The notes below the pieces were generated by a model. It saw nothing but the letters and a program-made list of their open reading frames with translations, was not told the DNA's origin and ran no database searches. DNA of 64,000 nt from Novosphingobium percolationis (GTDB lineage: Bacteria; Pseudomonadota; Alphaproteobacteria; Sphingomonadales; Sphingomonadaceae). Below, piece by piece: positions 26,445-35,141 of the stretch. Where the stretch lies: assembly GCF_020179425.1 (NCBI RefSeq), contig NZ_JAILYM010000006.1, positions 62,001-126,000 of the forward strand, given 5' to 3'. Made by a program: the position numbers and the translations under genes. Positions within the stretch are counted from its first letter, which is position 1; each line of letters opens with the position of its first letter.

Positions 26445-27857
26445 GTGGCTGACCAATACGACGTCATCGTTCTCGGTTCCGGCCCCGGTGGCTATGTCGC
26501 GGCAATTCGCTGCGCGCAGCTGGGCCTCAAGACTGCGATCGTGGAACGCGAAAACCTCGGTGGCATCTGCCTCAACTGGGGCTGCATCCCGACCAAGGCG
26601 CTGCTGCGCTCGGCCGAAGTCTATCACCAGATGAAGCACGCGGCGGCCTATGGCCTCGCCGCCGACAACATCCGCGCCGATATCGACGCGGTGGTGAAGC
26701 GTTCGCGCGGGGTCGCCAAGCAGCTTAATCAGGGCATCGGGCACCTGATGAAGAAGAACAAGATCACCGTCCACATGGGCACGGGCACGCTCAAGAGCGC
26801 GACCACGCTCGAAGTCGCGGGCGACAAGGGCACCGAAACGCTCACCGCCAAGCACATCGTCGTCGCCACCGGCGCGCGTGCGCGCGACCTGCCGTTCGCC
26901 AAGGCCGACGGCGAGCGGATCTGGACTTATCGCCACGCGATGACGCCCAAGGAAATGCCGAGCAAGCTGCTGGTCATCGGCTCGGGCGCGATCGGCATCG
27001 AATTCGCCAGCTTCTACAACGACATGGGCGCTGACGTGACCGTGGTCGAAATGCTCGACCGCGTGGTGCCGGTGGAAGACGCCGACGTTTCGGCCTTCCT
27101 CGAAAAGGCGATCAAGAAGCAGGGCATGACCGTGCTGACCGGCGCGGGCGTCGAAAGCATCGACGTTTCGGCAACGGGCGTGAAGGCGAAGATCAAGGCC
27201 AAGGATGGCAAGGTGACCGAGGGCGATTACAGCCACGTCATCGTCGCGGTGGGCATCGTGCCGAACACCGAAAACATCGGCCTTGAAGCGCTGGGCGTGA
27301 AGGCCGAGCGCGGCATCATCGCCATCGATGGCTATGGCCGCACCAATGTGAAGGGCGTGTGGGCCATCGGCGACGTGACGCCGGGGCCGTGGCTGGCGCA
27401 CAAGGCGAGCCACGAAGGCGTGATCGCCGCCGAAGCCATCGCGGCGGAACTGGGTAACAAGGACGTCCACCCGCATCCGATGGACCGCGCCAACATCCCC
27501 GGCTGCACCTACTGCCACCCGCAGATCGCCAGCGTCGGCCTGACCGAAGCCAAGGCCAAGGAAGCCGGGTACGAGCTGAAGGTCGGCACGTTCCCGTTCA
27601 TCGGCAACGGCAAGGCGATTGCGCTGGGCGAAAGCGAAGGCTTCGTGAAGACGGTGTTCGACGCCAAGACCGGCGAGCTGCTTGGCGCGCACATGATCGG
27701 CGCGGAAGTGACCGAAATGATCCAGGGCTTCGTCGTCGGCAAGACGCTCGAAACCACCGAGGCCGAATTGATGCACACGGTGTTCCCGCATCCGACCATC
27801 AGCGAATCGATGCACGAATCCGTGCTCGCCGCTTACGGCCGCGCGCTTCACATCTGA
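26445..27857 (+). CDS. lpdA: Dihydrolipoyl dehydrogenase (E3)
   Basis: FAD enzyme that reoxidises lipoamide and reduces NAD. 470 residues, GTG start. FAD motif VLGSGPGGYVAAIRCAQLG, redox disulfide GGICLNWGCIPTKALL, NAD motif VIGSGAIGIEFASFY, and the C-terminal catalytic HPHPTISE-type segment (FPHPTISESMHE). It lies just downstream of the E2 gene and probably serves the pyruvate dehydrogenase complex. Confidence 0.96.
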   Translation: MADQYDVIVLGSGPGGYVAAIRCAQLGLKTAIVERENLGGICLNWGCIPTKALLRSAEVYHQMKHAAAYGLAADNIRADIDAVVKRSRGVAKQLNQGIGHLMKKNKITVHMGTGTLKSATTLEVAGDKGTETLTAKHIVVATGARARDLPFAKADGERIWTYRHAMTPKEMPSKLLVIGSGAIGIEFASFYNDMGADVTVVEMLDRVVPVEDADVSAFLEKAIKKQGMTVLTGAGVESIDVSATGVKAKIKAKDGKVTEGDYSHVIVAVGIVPNTENIGLEALGVKAERGIIAIDGYGRTNVKGVWAIGDVTPGPWLAHKASHEGVIAAEAIAAELGNKDVHPHPMDRANIPGCTYCHPQIASVGLTEAKAKEAGYELKVGTFPFIGNGKAIALGESEGFVKTVFDAKTGELLGAHMIGAEVTEMIQGFVVGKTLETTEAELMHTVFPHPTISESMHESVLAAYGRALHI

Positions 27858-27891
27858 TTTGCGGTAATACGTTGATCTGAAACGGAACTGT

Positions 27892-27925
27892 CGTCTCCCT
27901 CGGGCATTGATCGCCCGAGGAGACG
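27892..27925 (+). promoter_or_regulatory. Hairpin occluding the ribosome site of a 50-residue ORF
   Basis: CGTCTC-C-CTCGGGC (27892-27905, one bulged C) pairs with GCCCGAGGAGACG (27913-27925), 13 bp with a 7-nt loop. The whole Shine-Dalgarno GAGGAG lies in the 3' arm and the stem ends one base before the ATG at 27926. There is no T-run, so it is not an intrinsic terminator for lpdA. Confidence 0.65.
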
Positions 27926-28078
27926 ATGCCCGTGGAATACGAGATCGAAGAATCGATCAATCCGCATTCGTGGCAGGACGAGCGCGCCGAGGTGGATGCG
28001 GAACAGGCCCCGCTGCTGCGCTGGCGTCCGGTCCAGCCCAAGCGCGCGATGCTGATCCCCGAAAGCGACGAAGCATAA
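27926..28078 (+). CDS. Small acidic protein, 50 residues
   Basis: ATG at 27926 with the ribosome site CGAGGAG at 27916-27922, ending in TAA. The protein starts MPVEYEIEESINPHSWQDER and is acidic in the first half. It has a central LLRWRPVQPKRAML, probably one amphipathic stretch, and ends in SDEA. No membrane segment and no family recognised. Codon third positions are GC-rich and codon use matches the neighbours, which supports real coding. The preceding hairpin suggests controlled translation. Confidence 0.6.
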   Translation: MPVEYEIEESINPHSWQDERAEVDAEQAPLLRWRPVQPKRAMLIPESDEA

Positions 28079-28081
28079 GGC

Positions 28082-28729
28082 TCAGGCCTGCGACGCGATG
28101 AACACCGCATATTGCGCCGCGAAGGCGCGCCGGTAGGCCGCTCGCTGTTCGGCCCGTGCCACATATCCGGCCAGCGCCGGGAAGTGATCGAGCAGTCCCG
28201 ACGATCTCAGCCGCAGCAGTACCGAGGCCAGCATCAGGTCGCCCGCGCTGAAGGGGCCGTCGATCCATTCCGCGTCGCCCAGCCGCGCGGCCAGCGCGGA
28301 CAGGCGTTGCTCGATCCGCGCTTCGATCAGCGGGATACGGCTCGGCGTCCACGGTTCGTGCCCTTCGTTGAGACGCGCCGTCTGCAATTCGAGGATCGGC
28401 GGTTCGATCGTGTTCAGCGCCGCGAAGATCCAGTTGATTGCCCGCGCCCGCGCGTTAGCGTCGTCGGGCAGCAGGCCCGGTTGCCCTTGCGCCAGATGCA
28501 GCACGATCGCGCCGGATTCGAACAAGGCCAGCCCGTCTTGCTCGAACGTGGGAATCTGCCCGAACGGGTGGAGCGCCAGATGGGCGGGTTGCTTCAGCTC
28601 GTCGAAGTCGACCAGCCGCACCTCGTAAGGCAGCCCCAGTTCTTCCAGCGCCCAGCGCACGCGCATATCGCGCGCAAGTCCGCGCCCATGATCGGGCGAA
28701 GCACGGAAAGCGGTGATCGTGGGGGGCAT
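28082..28729 (-). CDS. Glutathione S-transferase family protein
   Basis: 215 residues from the Met of MPPTITAFRASPDHGRG; an upstream Met at 28774 adds 15 unlike residues. The N-terminal thioredoxin-like domain has LPYEVRLVDF, the cis-Pro motif GQIPTFEQDG and the glutathione-binding ESGAIVLHLA. The C-terminal helical domain has WIDGPFSAGDLMLASVLLRL. The catalytic residue is not obvious. Substrate unknown. Divergent from the BaiN-type gene. Confidence 0.87.
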   Translation of the reverse strand: MPPTITAFRASPDHGRGLARDMRVRWALEELGLPYEVRLVDFDELKQPAHLALHPFGQIPTFEQDGLALFESGAIVLHLAQGQPGLLPDDANARARAINWIFAALNTIEPPILELQTARLNEGHEPWTPSRIPLIEARIEQRLSALAARLGDAEWIDGPFSAGDLMLASVLLRLRSSGLLDHFPALAGYVARAEQRAAYRRAFAAQYAVFIASQA

Positions 28730-28823
28730 CGGTGGACTCCGGCAAGACGGGGGCGAGAGTGAGCGTCTGTGCAAGGCCGCGCAACGCCTTTCCAGCCCGC
28801 CCGTCGCAGGCTAGGGCGGCGCC

Positions 28824-29999
28824 ATGTCCTCCACCCATGATGCGATCGTTCTTGGCGCAGGCGCCGCCGGGCTGTTCTGCGCCGCCACCGCAGCCGCGCG
28901 CGGGCGGCGCGTGGTGGTTGTCGATCATGCCGACGAGGTGGGCAAGAAGATCCTGATTTCGGGCGGTGGGCGGTGCAATTTCACCAACCTGCACACCGCG
29001 CCCGATCGCTACCTGTCGGAAAACGCGCACTTCGCCCGGTCGGCGCTGGCGCGCTACACGCCCGCCGATTTCGTCGCACTGGTGGAAAAGCACGGCATCG
29101 CCTGGCATGAAAAGACGCTGGGGCAACTGTTCTGCGATGGTTCGGCGCGGCAGATCGTGGCCCTGCTGCTTGACGAATGTGCGGCGGGCGCGGTCGAGCT
29201 GCGCACCAGTACGTCTGTTTCGGATGTTCGCCACGCCGATGGCCGGTTCCACATCACCACGTCGGGCGGCGAGATTTGCGCGCCCGCGCTGGTCATCGCC
29301 ACGGGCGGGCCATCGATCCCGAAGATGGGCGCGACCGGCTTCGCCTATGATCTGGCGCGCAGGTTCGGGTTGAAGGTGGTGCAGCCGCGCCCCGCGCTGG
29401 TGCCGTTGACCCTGCCGGGCGAGGACGTGCTGTTCCGCGAGCTGTCGGGCGTTTCCGCGAATGTCGTGGCGCGCGCGGGCAAGGCGGCGTTCCGCGAGGC
29501 GGCGCTGTTCACGCACCGGGGCCTGTCGGGGCCGGCGATCCTGCAAGTCTCGTCCTATTGGCGGCACGGCGAGGCGGTGCTGATCGACTTCCTGCCCGAT
29601 GCCGCGCCCGACTGGCTGCTTGCCGCCAAGCGCGAACGCCCGCGCGCCGCGCTGCGCCGCGTGCTGGGCGAAGCCTTGCCCGAGCGGCTGGCGACCACGC
29701 TGGCCGAGCAACTTGGGATCGGCGGCGAACTCGGCACGGCGCAGGACAAGGCCTTGCGCGGGGCGCAGGAGCGGCTGGCGCGCTGGCGCTTCGTGCCCAA
29801 CGGCAGCGAAGGCTATGCCAAGGCCGAAGTGACCGCGGGCGGGATCAGCACGGCGGAACTTTCGTCCAAGACGATGGAAGCGAAGAAGGCGCCGGGCCTC
29901 TACGCCATCGGCGAGGCGGTGGACGTGACCGGGTGGCTGGGCGGCTACAACTTCCAGTGGGCCTGGGCCTCGGCCCACGCCGCCGGGCAGGCGCTTTAG
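28824..29999 (+). CDS. NAD(P)/FAD-dependent flavoprotein, BaiN/HI0933 family
   Basis: 391 residues. FAD motif VLGAGAAGLFCAATAAARGR, then the family-specific GKKILISGGGRCNFTN, YLSENAHFARSAL and ATGGPSIPKMGATG. The C-terminal FAD-contacting GLYAIGEAVDVTGWLGGYNFQWAW is complete. The family (including clostridial BaiN, a bile-acid reductase) is widespread and its bacterial role is mostly unknown. Monocistronic. Confidence 0.88.
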   Translation: MSSTHDAIVLGAGAAGLFCAATAAARGRRVVVVDHADEVGKKILISGGGRCNFTNLHTAPDRYLSENAHFARSALARYTPADFVALVEKHGIAWHEKTLGQLFCDGSARQIVALLLDECAAGAVELRTSTSVSDVRHADGRFHITTSGGEICAPALVIATGGPSIPKMGATGFAYDLARRFGLKVVQPRPALVPLTLPGEDVLFRELSGVSANVVARAGKAAFREAALFTHRGLSGPAILQVSSYWRHGEAVLIDFLPDAAPDWLLAAKRERPRAALRRVLGEALPERLATTLAEQLGIGGELGTAQDKALRGAQERLARWRFVPNGSEGYAKAEVTAGGISTAELSSKTMEAKKAPGLYAIGEAVDVTGWLGGYNFQWAWASAHAAGQAL

Positions 30000-30063
30000 C
30001 CCGCGACGCATTCCCTCCAGAATTGCAGCAGTTGTCCCGGCACGGCACGGGTGACTGTGGCAT

Positions 30064-30077
30064 CGTTTGCGCAAACG
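30064..30077. promoter_or_regulatory. 14-bp perfect palindrome upstream of the pseudo-serralysin gene
   Basis: CGTTTGCGCAAACG, centred about 43 bp before the ATG at 30113. Short perfect palindromes of this type often bind dimeric repressors, but no second copy was noticed in the window. Confidence 0.35.
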
Positions 30078-30112
30078 CCAAGTCCGGGGGATGGACGGCG
30101 GGGGAGGCGTGC

Positions 30113-31132
30113 ATGGCCACACCGGGGCAATCGGGCATGGAAGCTGCCTATGCGGCGTGGGCGGCTGTCGCAATGGTATCGTCGCCCGATGTGCAGGCGG
30201 TGGGCGAGGGCGGTCCATCCGATCCTTTCGCAGCGGGAACGCCCGCGTTCGTCGCGCTGCTGCGCGAGATCGGCCAGTCGCTGGGGCTGGGTGAGGCGGA
30301 GCCGGGCGTGCCTTCGCTGCTGTCGGCACAGGACCCGGCGGAGGTGATTGCCTTTTCGCCGCGCGCTGACGCGTTCGTGACGCTCTATCGCGGGCCGACC
30401 GTGGCCGACATTGCGGCGGTACAGGCGCTCCACGGCGCCAACATGGGCAGCCATGCGGGCGACGACCGCTATGTGCTGTCACCCGATGATCCGCAGATCG
30501 TGGCGCTGTGGGACGCGGGCGGTGTCGATACGATCGACCTGTCGGCCTTCACGCGCGGCTGCGCGGTCGAACTGGCGCCAGGGCGCTATTCCACGCTCGC
30601 CTTCGATGGGATGGACCCGATGCACGCGCTGGGCATCGCGCGCGGCGCCCGGATCGAGAACGCGGTCGGCGGCGGCGGCGATGATCGCCTGCGCGGATCG
30701 GGTGCGGACAACCGGCTGGACGGTGGCGCGGGCGACGATCGCCTTTCGGGCGCGGGCGGGGCGGACGTGCTGGTCGGCGGTGCAGGGCGCGATGTGCTGC
30801 GCGGCGGGGCGGGGGCCGACGCCTTCGTGTTCGCGCAGGGCGATCTTGCCGGGCGCACGGCGAGAGGGGCGGACGTGATCCTCGATTTCGCGGCCGTGCA
30901 GGGCGACCGCATCGACCTGAGCGGGATCGACGCCGATGCGCGGGCGGAGGGCGACCAGGCCTTCGCGTTCCTGGGCGGGGCGCGTTTCGATGGCCACGCA
31001 GGGGAGTTGCGCGCCGTGGCGCAGGGCAGCGGGCTGCTGCTGCTGGGCGACGTGAACGGCGATGGCCGGGCGGATATGGCGGTGCGGCTGGCCGGAGTTT
31101 CGCAGATCGAGGCGACGGACTTCGTGCTGTAG
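30113..31132 (+). CDS. Serralysin-like RTX protein with lost zinc site
   Basis: 339 residues, ATG preceded by GGGGGAGG; a longer frame upstream belongs to the flavoprotein gene region. Residues 44-61 align with the serralysin catalytic helix HEIGHALGLSH but read REIGQSLGLGE, so all three zinc histidines are replaced (R51, Q55, E61) while Glu 52 stays. Residues 95-145 keep the serralysin pattern VADIAAVQALHGAN and WDAGGVDTIDLSAF. Residues 146-185 match the M10 C-terminal jelly-roll entry. RTX nonapeptides follow at about 186-235 and a C-terminal VL end suits type I secretion. Predicted secreted, calcium-binding, non-proteolytic. No secretion genes are nearby. Confidence 0.75.
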   Translation: MATPGQSGMEAAYAAWAAVAMVSSPDVQAVGEGGPSDPFAAGTPAFVALLREIGQSLGLGEAEPGVPSLLSAQDPAEVIAFSPRADAFVTLYRGPTVADIAAVQALHGANMGSHAGDDRYVLSPDDPQIVALWDAGGVDTIDLSAFTRGCAVELAPGRYSTLAFDGMDPMHALGIARGARIENAVGGGGDDRLRGSGADNRLDGGAGDDRLSGAGGADVLVGGAGRDVLRGGAGADAFVFAQGDLAGRTARGADVILDFAAVQGDRIDLSGIDADARAEGDQAFAFLGGARFDGHAGELRAVAQGSGLLLLGDVNGDGRADMAVRLAGVSQIEATDFVL

Positions 31133-31205
31133 CGCTGGAACCGGCGCGTAACCGCACCGATTGAGGCCGCATCGCAAGTGGCCCTTCGCGCGAGGAGAAA
31201 CCTGA

Positions 31206-31379
31206 ATGACCCTGACCCGCAACATCGTCCCGGCCGCGCTGGCAGGGAGGCTGGCGTGGACATCGCTGCGCACGGGGGCGGGCTGGGTCCGCTTTGCACA
31301 ATGGGATGCGGTAGCGACGAACTGGGCGCTGGGCGCGGTGTTCGGCGCAGCGTCGCTGGCCCTCGTGCGCCGGGCCTGA
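31206..31379 (+). CDS. Small hypothetical membrane-associated protein, 57 residues
   Basis: ATG preceded by AGGAG (31191-31195, spacing about 10). Basic N terminus MTLTRNIVPAALAGRLAW, a central WVRFAQWDAVATNW, and a hydrophobic C-terminal stretch LGAVFGAASLALV that could be one membrane segment, ending RRA. Not recognised. It follows the pseudo-serralysin gene by 73 bp and is convergent with the second RTX gene. Confidence 0.45.
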   Translation: MTLTRNIVPAALAGRLAWTSLRTGAGWVRFAQWDAVATNWALGAVFGAASLALVRRA

Positions 31380-31440
31380 TGCGGCAACGCCCGACCCCGT
31401 AAAGGGCCGGGCGCTACCGTTCAGGTTTGGACCCTGGCGG

Positions 31441-32676
31441 TCAGAGCACGAAGTCTTCCGCGACCAGCGTGGTCACGTGGTCGAGCCGGATGGCGAAATC
31501 GGCAGTGCCGTCGCCATTGGTGTCGCCGCTCAGCAGCGCCTTGCCGTCGACCACGGTGTAGCGCAGTTCGCCCGCGTGGTTGCCGAAGGCCGACGTGCCG
31601 ATGAAGGTGAAGGCCTGATCGCCATCCAGCGTGGTGTCGGCATCGACGCCCGACAGGTCGACGTGGTCGCCCTGCGCGTGGCTGAAATCCTTGATGCGGT
31701 CGGCGCTGCCACGGGTGAGGCCCGCAAAGTCGCCATCGGTGAACACGAAGCTGTCCGCGCCGACGCCGCCCGAGAGCGCATCCTTGCCCGAGCCGCCCGA
31801 GATCGAATCGTCGCCCGAACCGCCGCTGACCTTGTCGTCGCCCGCGCCGCCCTGCACGTCGTCGTTGCCGCCGCCGCCCGATACGGTGTCGTTGCCATCG
31901 TCACCCGAAACGTTGTCCGTGCCAGCGCCGCCCGAAACCGAGTCATCGCCATTGCCGCCGGACAGATCGTCGTTGCCGTCGTTGCCGTTGACGTGGTCGA
32001 TGCCATCGTCGCCGCTGACGTGGTCGACGCCCTTGCCGCCGTCGAGCGTATCGTCGCCGAGGCCGCCGCTGAGCGTGTCGTTGCCGGCATCGCCGTGGAC
32101 AACGTCGTTGCCGTCGTCGCCGCTCAGATCATCGGCACCGCCGCCGCCGTTGACATGGTCGTCACCCGCGCCACCATGCTCGATGTCGTTGCCGCTATCG
32201 CCGTTCAGATCGTCGGTGCCGTTGCCGCCATCCAGGCTGTCATCGCCCGAACCGCCGTGCATCACGTCGTTGCCATCGTCACCACTGAGGCCGTCCGAAC
32301 CGCGCCCGCCGCTCATGTCGTCGTTGCCCGCGCCGCCATGATGGTGATCGTCGCCATCGGTGCCGTTGATCACGTCGTCGTTGCTGCCGTTGTGGTCGGC
32401 GTCGTCATCGATGATCGGCGAGCCGTCGAGGCCGGTCTCGCTGACCTGGCCCAGAACATAAAGCGAGGGATCGTCGGTGGTGTCGGCGGTCTGGTGGAAG
32501 ACCTTGACTTCGATGGCGTTGTCGTTGGTTTCGCTCAGCGTGATGTCGCCGGTGGTGGCATCGAACGACAGCGTCTGGTTGTTGTCCAGTTCGTCGAGGA
32601 CGAAACCGCCGTCCTTCGCCTTGAACATGGTGACATCGGAACCATCGACGACGAACTTGTAGAGCCTGGTAGCCAT
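31441..32676 (-). CDS. RTX calcium-binding repeat protein
   Basis: 411 residues. The N-terminal beta domain (1-90) begins [20 protein letters not shown]. Residues 104-308 are about 22 glycine/aspartate nonapeptides of the GGxGxDxxx type, followed by a C-terminal domain ([13 protein letters not shown] to AEDFVL). That C-terminal domain is closely similar to the end of the neighbouring pseudo-serralysin, so the pair probably share a type I exporter. No catalytic domain is seen, so it may be a surface or biofilm protein. No signal peptide, as expected for type I export. Confidence 0.82.
   Translation of the reverse strand: MATRLYKFVVDGSDVTMFKAKDGGFVLDELDNNQTLSFDATTGDITLSETNDNAIEVKVFHQTADTTDDPSLYVLGQVSETGLDGSPIIDDDADHNGSNDDVINGTDGDDHHHGGAGNDDMSGGRGSDGLSGDDGNDVMHGGSGDDSLDGGNGTDDLNGDSGNDIEHGGAGDDHVNGGGGADDLSGDDGNDVVHGDAGNDTLSGGLGDDTLDGGKGVDHVSGDDGIDHVNGNDGNDDLSGGNGDDSVSGGAGTDNVSGDDGNDTVSGGGGNDDVQGGAGDDKVSGGSGDDSISGGSGKDALSGGVGADSFVFTDGDFAGLTRGSADRIKDFSHAQGDHVDLSGVDADTTLDGDQAFTFIGTSAFGNHAGELRYTVVDGKALLSGDTNGDGTADFAIRLDHVTTLVAEDFVL
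31753..32367 (-). repeat. RTX nonapeptide-coding repeat array
   Basis: About 22 tandem 27-nt units coding GGxGxDxxx, Ca2+-binding beta-roll. Units such as GDDGND recur every second or third nonapeptide, giving an irregular higher-order period of 54-81 nt. Confidence 0.8.
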
Positions 32677-32804
32677 GTGCGCTTACTCCCCTTGGATGCA
32701 GGCACAACGACAGGTCTCGGTTATTATTCCGTGCAGGTCTTGTCGAAAAACATCCGGAACGGGCCATCGCGATGTCTATTCGCGACGGCCTGTCCGGAAA
32801 CGGA

Positions 32805-35141
32805 TCAACCGAGGCGGAATTCGACCGAAAGCGGGACGTCTTCGGCGGACCGCCCGACGCGGATCGTAACGCTCGCCATACCTGCCATGCTGCGCAGTAC
32901 GCGCGAGTCGGGCCGCAGCATGACCTCGGCGCTTTCGCCCGGGGCGAGCGTGACGCGGGCGTGGGCGACCAGCGCGAAGGGGCTGGCGGCAAGGTAGGCT
33001 TGCACCACCTCGCTGCCGGTCCGGTTGCCGGTGTTGGTCACCGTCAGGCGGATCGCGCCGCCATCTACGCGCGGCTCGCCCAGCGCGAAGCTGGTGTAGC
33101 CTTGCCCCGCGCCGAAGGGGTACAGCGCCGCGATGCCCTTTGCGCGCAGGCCGCGATAGCCGGTGAGCAGCCCTTCGCCATAGGCCAGATCGCCGTTGGC
33201 GGCGGGCTTGAGCGAAAACGCTGGGTAGTCCGCCTCGTCGCGCGCGAGCGTTACCGGCAGACGACCGCCGGGCTCGCGCTTGCCCGCCAGCACGTCGGCC
33301 AGCGCGGTGCCAAAGGCCTGCCCCGGATACCACGCCACCAGCAGCGCCGCCGCGCCTTCGGCGAAGTTGGCGTCGAAGGCATGGCCCACGTTGACCACGA
33401 TCGCGGTGCGCGGGTTGGCGGCCATCACGGCCTCGGCAAGGCGCAACTGCCCCGCATCCAGCCGCGTGTCGGCGCGGTCCTTGCTCTCGACGCTGGCGTC
33501 GGCGGTTTCGCCGAGCATCAGCACCACGGCATCGGCGGCGCGGGCGGCTTCGACCGCGCGGGCCAGCATGGCGTCGGGCGTATCGGGCGCGCGGACGCCG
33601 TACCACAGGCCCTGCGCGCGTGCAGGGGCGAAGCGGAACTGCACCTCCACGGCCACGCGCTGGCCGGCTTCCAGCGCGACATCGGCGTGCGCGGCATCGC
33701 CCGCCTTCAGCACGCCCATGATGTCCGATGCGGCAGGCTGCTCCGCGCGGGCCACGACGTCCACGCCATCGACCCAGAGCGAGACCGGGCCGGTCGCCCC
33801 GACATAGAAGCGGTGCAGGCCACTGGCAGGCGCGGTGTACCAGCCCCGCGCGCGCACGGCTCCCGCTTCGTTGAAGCGGGTCTGTTCGTGCACGCCGTGG
33901 AACCACACCAGCGAATTGGTGGCGCGGGTCTCGCGGGTCAGCGGCGCGGCGGAAAGGTCGTGCCCTGTGAAGTATTCGACCGTCATCCCCTCGGTGCAAC
34001 CGTCGCCCAGATCGAGCGCGGGCACGACCGGCATCGCGGGCAGACGCGGCTGCGGATCGACGCCGGGTTCGTGGACGATGCGCGCGCGCGCGGCGAACTC
34101 GGCCTCGATTGCCGCCAAGGGCGTGGGCGCATCGGGCGTCACCGCGATGCGCGCGAAGGTGCCGCCCTGATAGCAGGGTGCGGTGGCATTGGGGCCGATC
34201 ACGGCGATGGTCGGCAGGTCCGCGGCCAACGGCAGCAGCCCGTCGTTGCGCAGCAGAACCATGCCTGCCACCGCCGCTTCGGTAAGCAAGGTGTTCGCAT
34301 CGAGATCGGCAGGCGTCTTGTCGCCGCCGAAGCGCCTGGCAAAGCGCATCACTCGCTCGGCCGCGTCGGCGACGCGCTCGGCGGAAACCTCGCCTGCCGC
34401 CACGGCGTCCGCCGCCTTGGCGCCGAGGAAGCGCGCGGGGCCGGGCATTTCAAGGTCCAGCCCGGCATTCAGCGTGGCTGCGGTGGAGTGCGTGGCGAAG
34501 AAGTCGCTCATCAGCACGCCATCGTACTGCCATTCGTCGCGCACGATCGACAGCGCGTGTGCGGCCTCGGCGCACCAGTCGCCGTTGACGCGGTTGTAGG
34601 CGGTCATGATCCCGGCGCAGCCCGCTTCGCACGCCAGTTCGAACGGCAGCAGGTAGACCTGCCGCAGCGTTTCGTCGTCGATCACCGCGTTCATGGTGTC
34701 GCGCTCGGTCTCGCTGTCGTTGCACACGAAGTGCTTGGCCACCGCGCCCGTCCCCGTGGACTGGATGCCCCGAACCCACGCCGCGCCGCACAGCCCCGCC
34801 AGCAGCGGGTCTTCCGAATAGTATTCGAACGCACGCCCCGCATTGGGGCTGCGCGCCAGATTGACGTTGGGGGCCAGCAGTGCATCGACCCCGCGCGCGA
34901 TGGCGTCGTTGCCCACCAGCGCGCCGACACGGGCCAGCAGGTCCAGATCCCAGCTCGCGCCCAGCGATACCGGTGCAGGGGTGAGGATCGAGACCTCGCG
35001 TTCGTCGATCTTGCCGCTGGCAACGCCCATCGGGCCGTCGGCCATGGCGACTTCACGCAGGCCCAGTTCGGCCACCGCGCCGGTGGTCCACATCGTCGCG
35101 CCGGCGGTCAGCCGCGCCTGTTCTTCAAGCGAAAGGGTCAT
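32805..35141 (-). CDS. Glycoside hydrolase family 3 beta-glucosidase with PA14-like insertion
   Basis: 778 residues. GH3 barrel with FEYYSEDPLLAG, AKHFVCNDSETERD and the nucleophile in VLMSDFFATH (Asp 213). A PA14-like beta insertion (about 380-525, GLHRFYVGATGPVSLWVDG) sits inside the second GH3 domain, and a C-terminal fibronectin-like domain has RNTGNRTGSEVVQAYL-type sequence. No signal peptide, so it probably acts in the cytoplasm on imported glycosides. The start overlaps the stop of the FMN reductase gene (ATGA). It is third in the operon LLM monooxygenase, FMN reductase, GH3, read from the operator at 36879. Confidence 0.88.
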   Translation of the reverse strand: MTLSLEEQARLTAGATMWTTGAVAELGLREVAMADGPMGVASGKIDEREVSILTPAPVSLGASWDLDLLARVGALVGNDAIARGVDALLAPNVNLARSPNAGRAFEYYSEDPLLAGLCGAAWVRGIQSTGTGAVAKHFVCNDSETERDTMNAVIDDETLRQVYLLPFELACEAGCAGIMTAYNRVNGDWCAEAAHALSIVRDEWQYDGVLMSDFFATHSTAATLNAGLDLEMPGPARFLGAKAADAVAAGEVSAERVADAAERVMRFARRFGGDKTPADLDANTLLTEAAVAGMVLLRNDGLLPLAADLPTIAVIGPNATAPCYQGGTFARIAVTPDAPTPLAAIEAEFAARARIVHEPGVDPQPRLPAMPVVPALDLGDGCTEGMTVEYFTGHDLSAAPLTRETRATNSLVWFHGVHEQTRFNEAGAVRARGWYTAPASGLHRFYVGATGPVSLWVDGVDVVARAEQPAASDIMGVLKAGDAAHADVALEAGQRVAVEVQFRFAPARAQGLWYGVRAPDTPDAMLARAVEAARAADAVVLMLGETADASVESKDRADTRLDAGQLRLAEAVMAANPRTAIVVNVGHAFDANFAEGAAALLVAWYPGQAFGTALADVLAGKREPGGRLPVTLARDEADYPAFSLKPAANGDLAYGEGLLTGYRGLRAKGIAALYPFGAGQGYTSFALGEPRVDGGAIRLTVTNTGNRTGSEVVQAYLAASPFALVAHARVTLAPGESAEVMLRPDSRVLRSMAGMASVTIRVGRSAEDVPLSVEFRLG

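Noticed and set aside
27892..27925. Intrinsic terminator of lpdA
   Set aside because: No T-run follows the stem; the next bases are a start codon with coding sequence.
30263..30295. Annotation of the RTX protein as an active M10 metalloprotease
   Set aside because: All three zinc histidines are substituted, so activity is not expected.
31753..32367. CRISPR-like direct repeats
   Set aside because: The 27-nt periodicity is in frame and codes RTX nonapeptides; there are no unique spacers.
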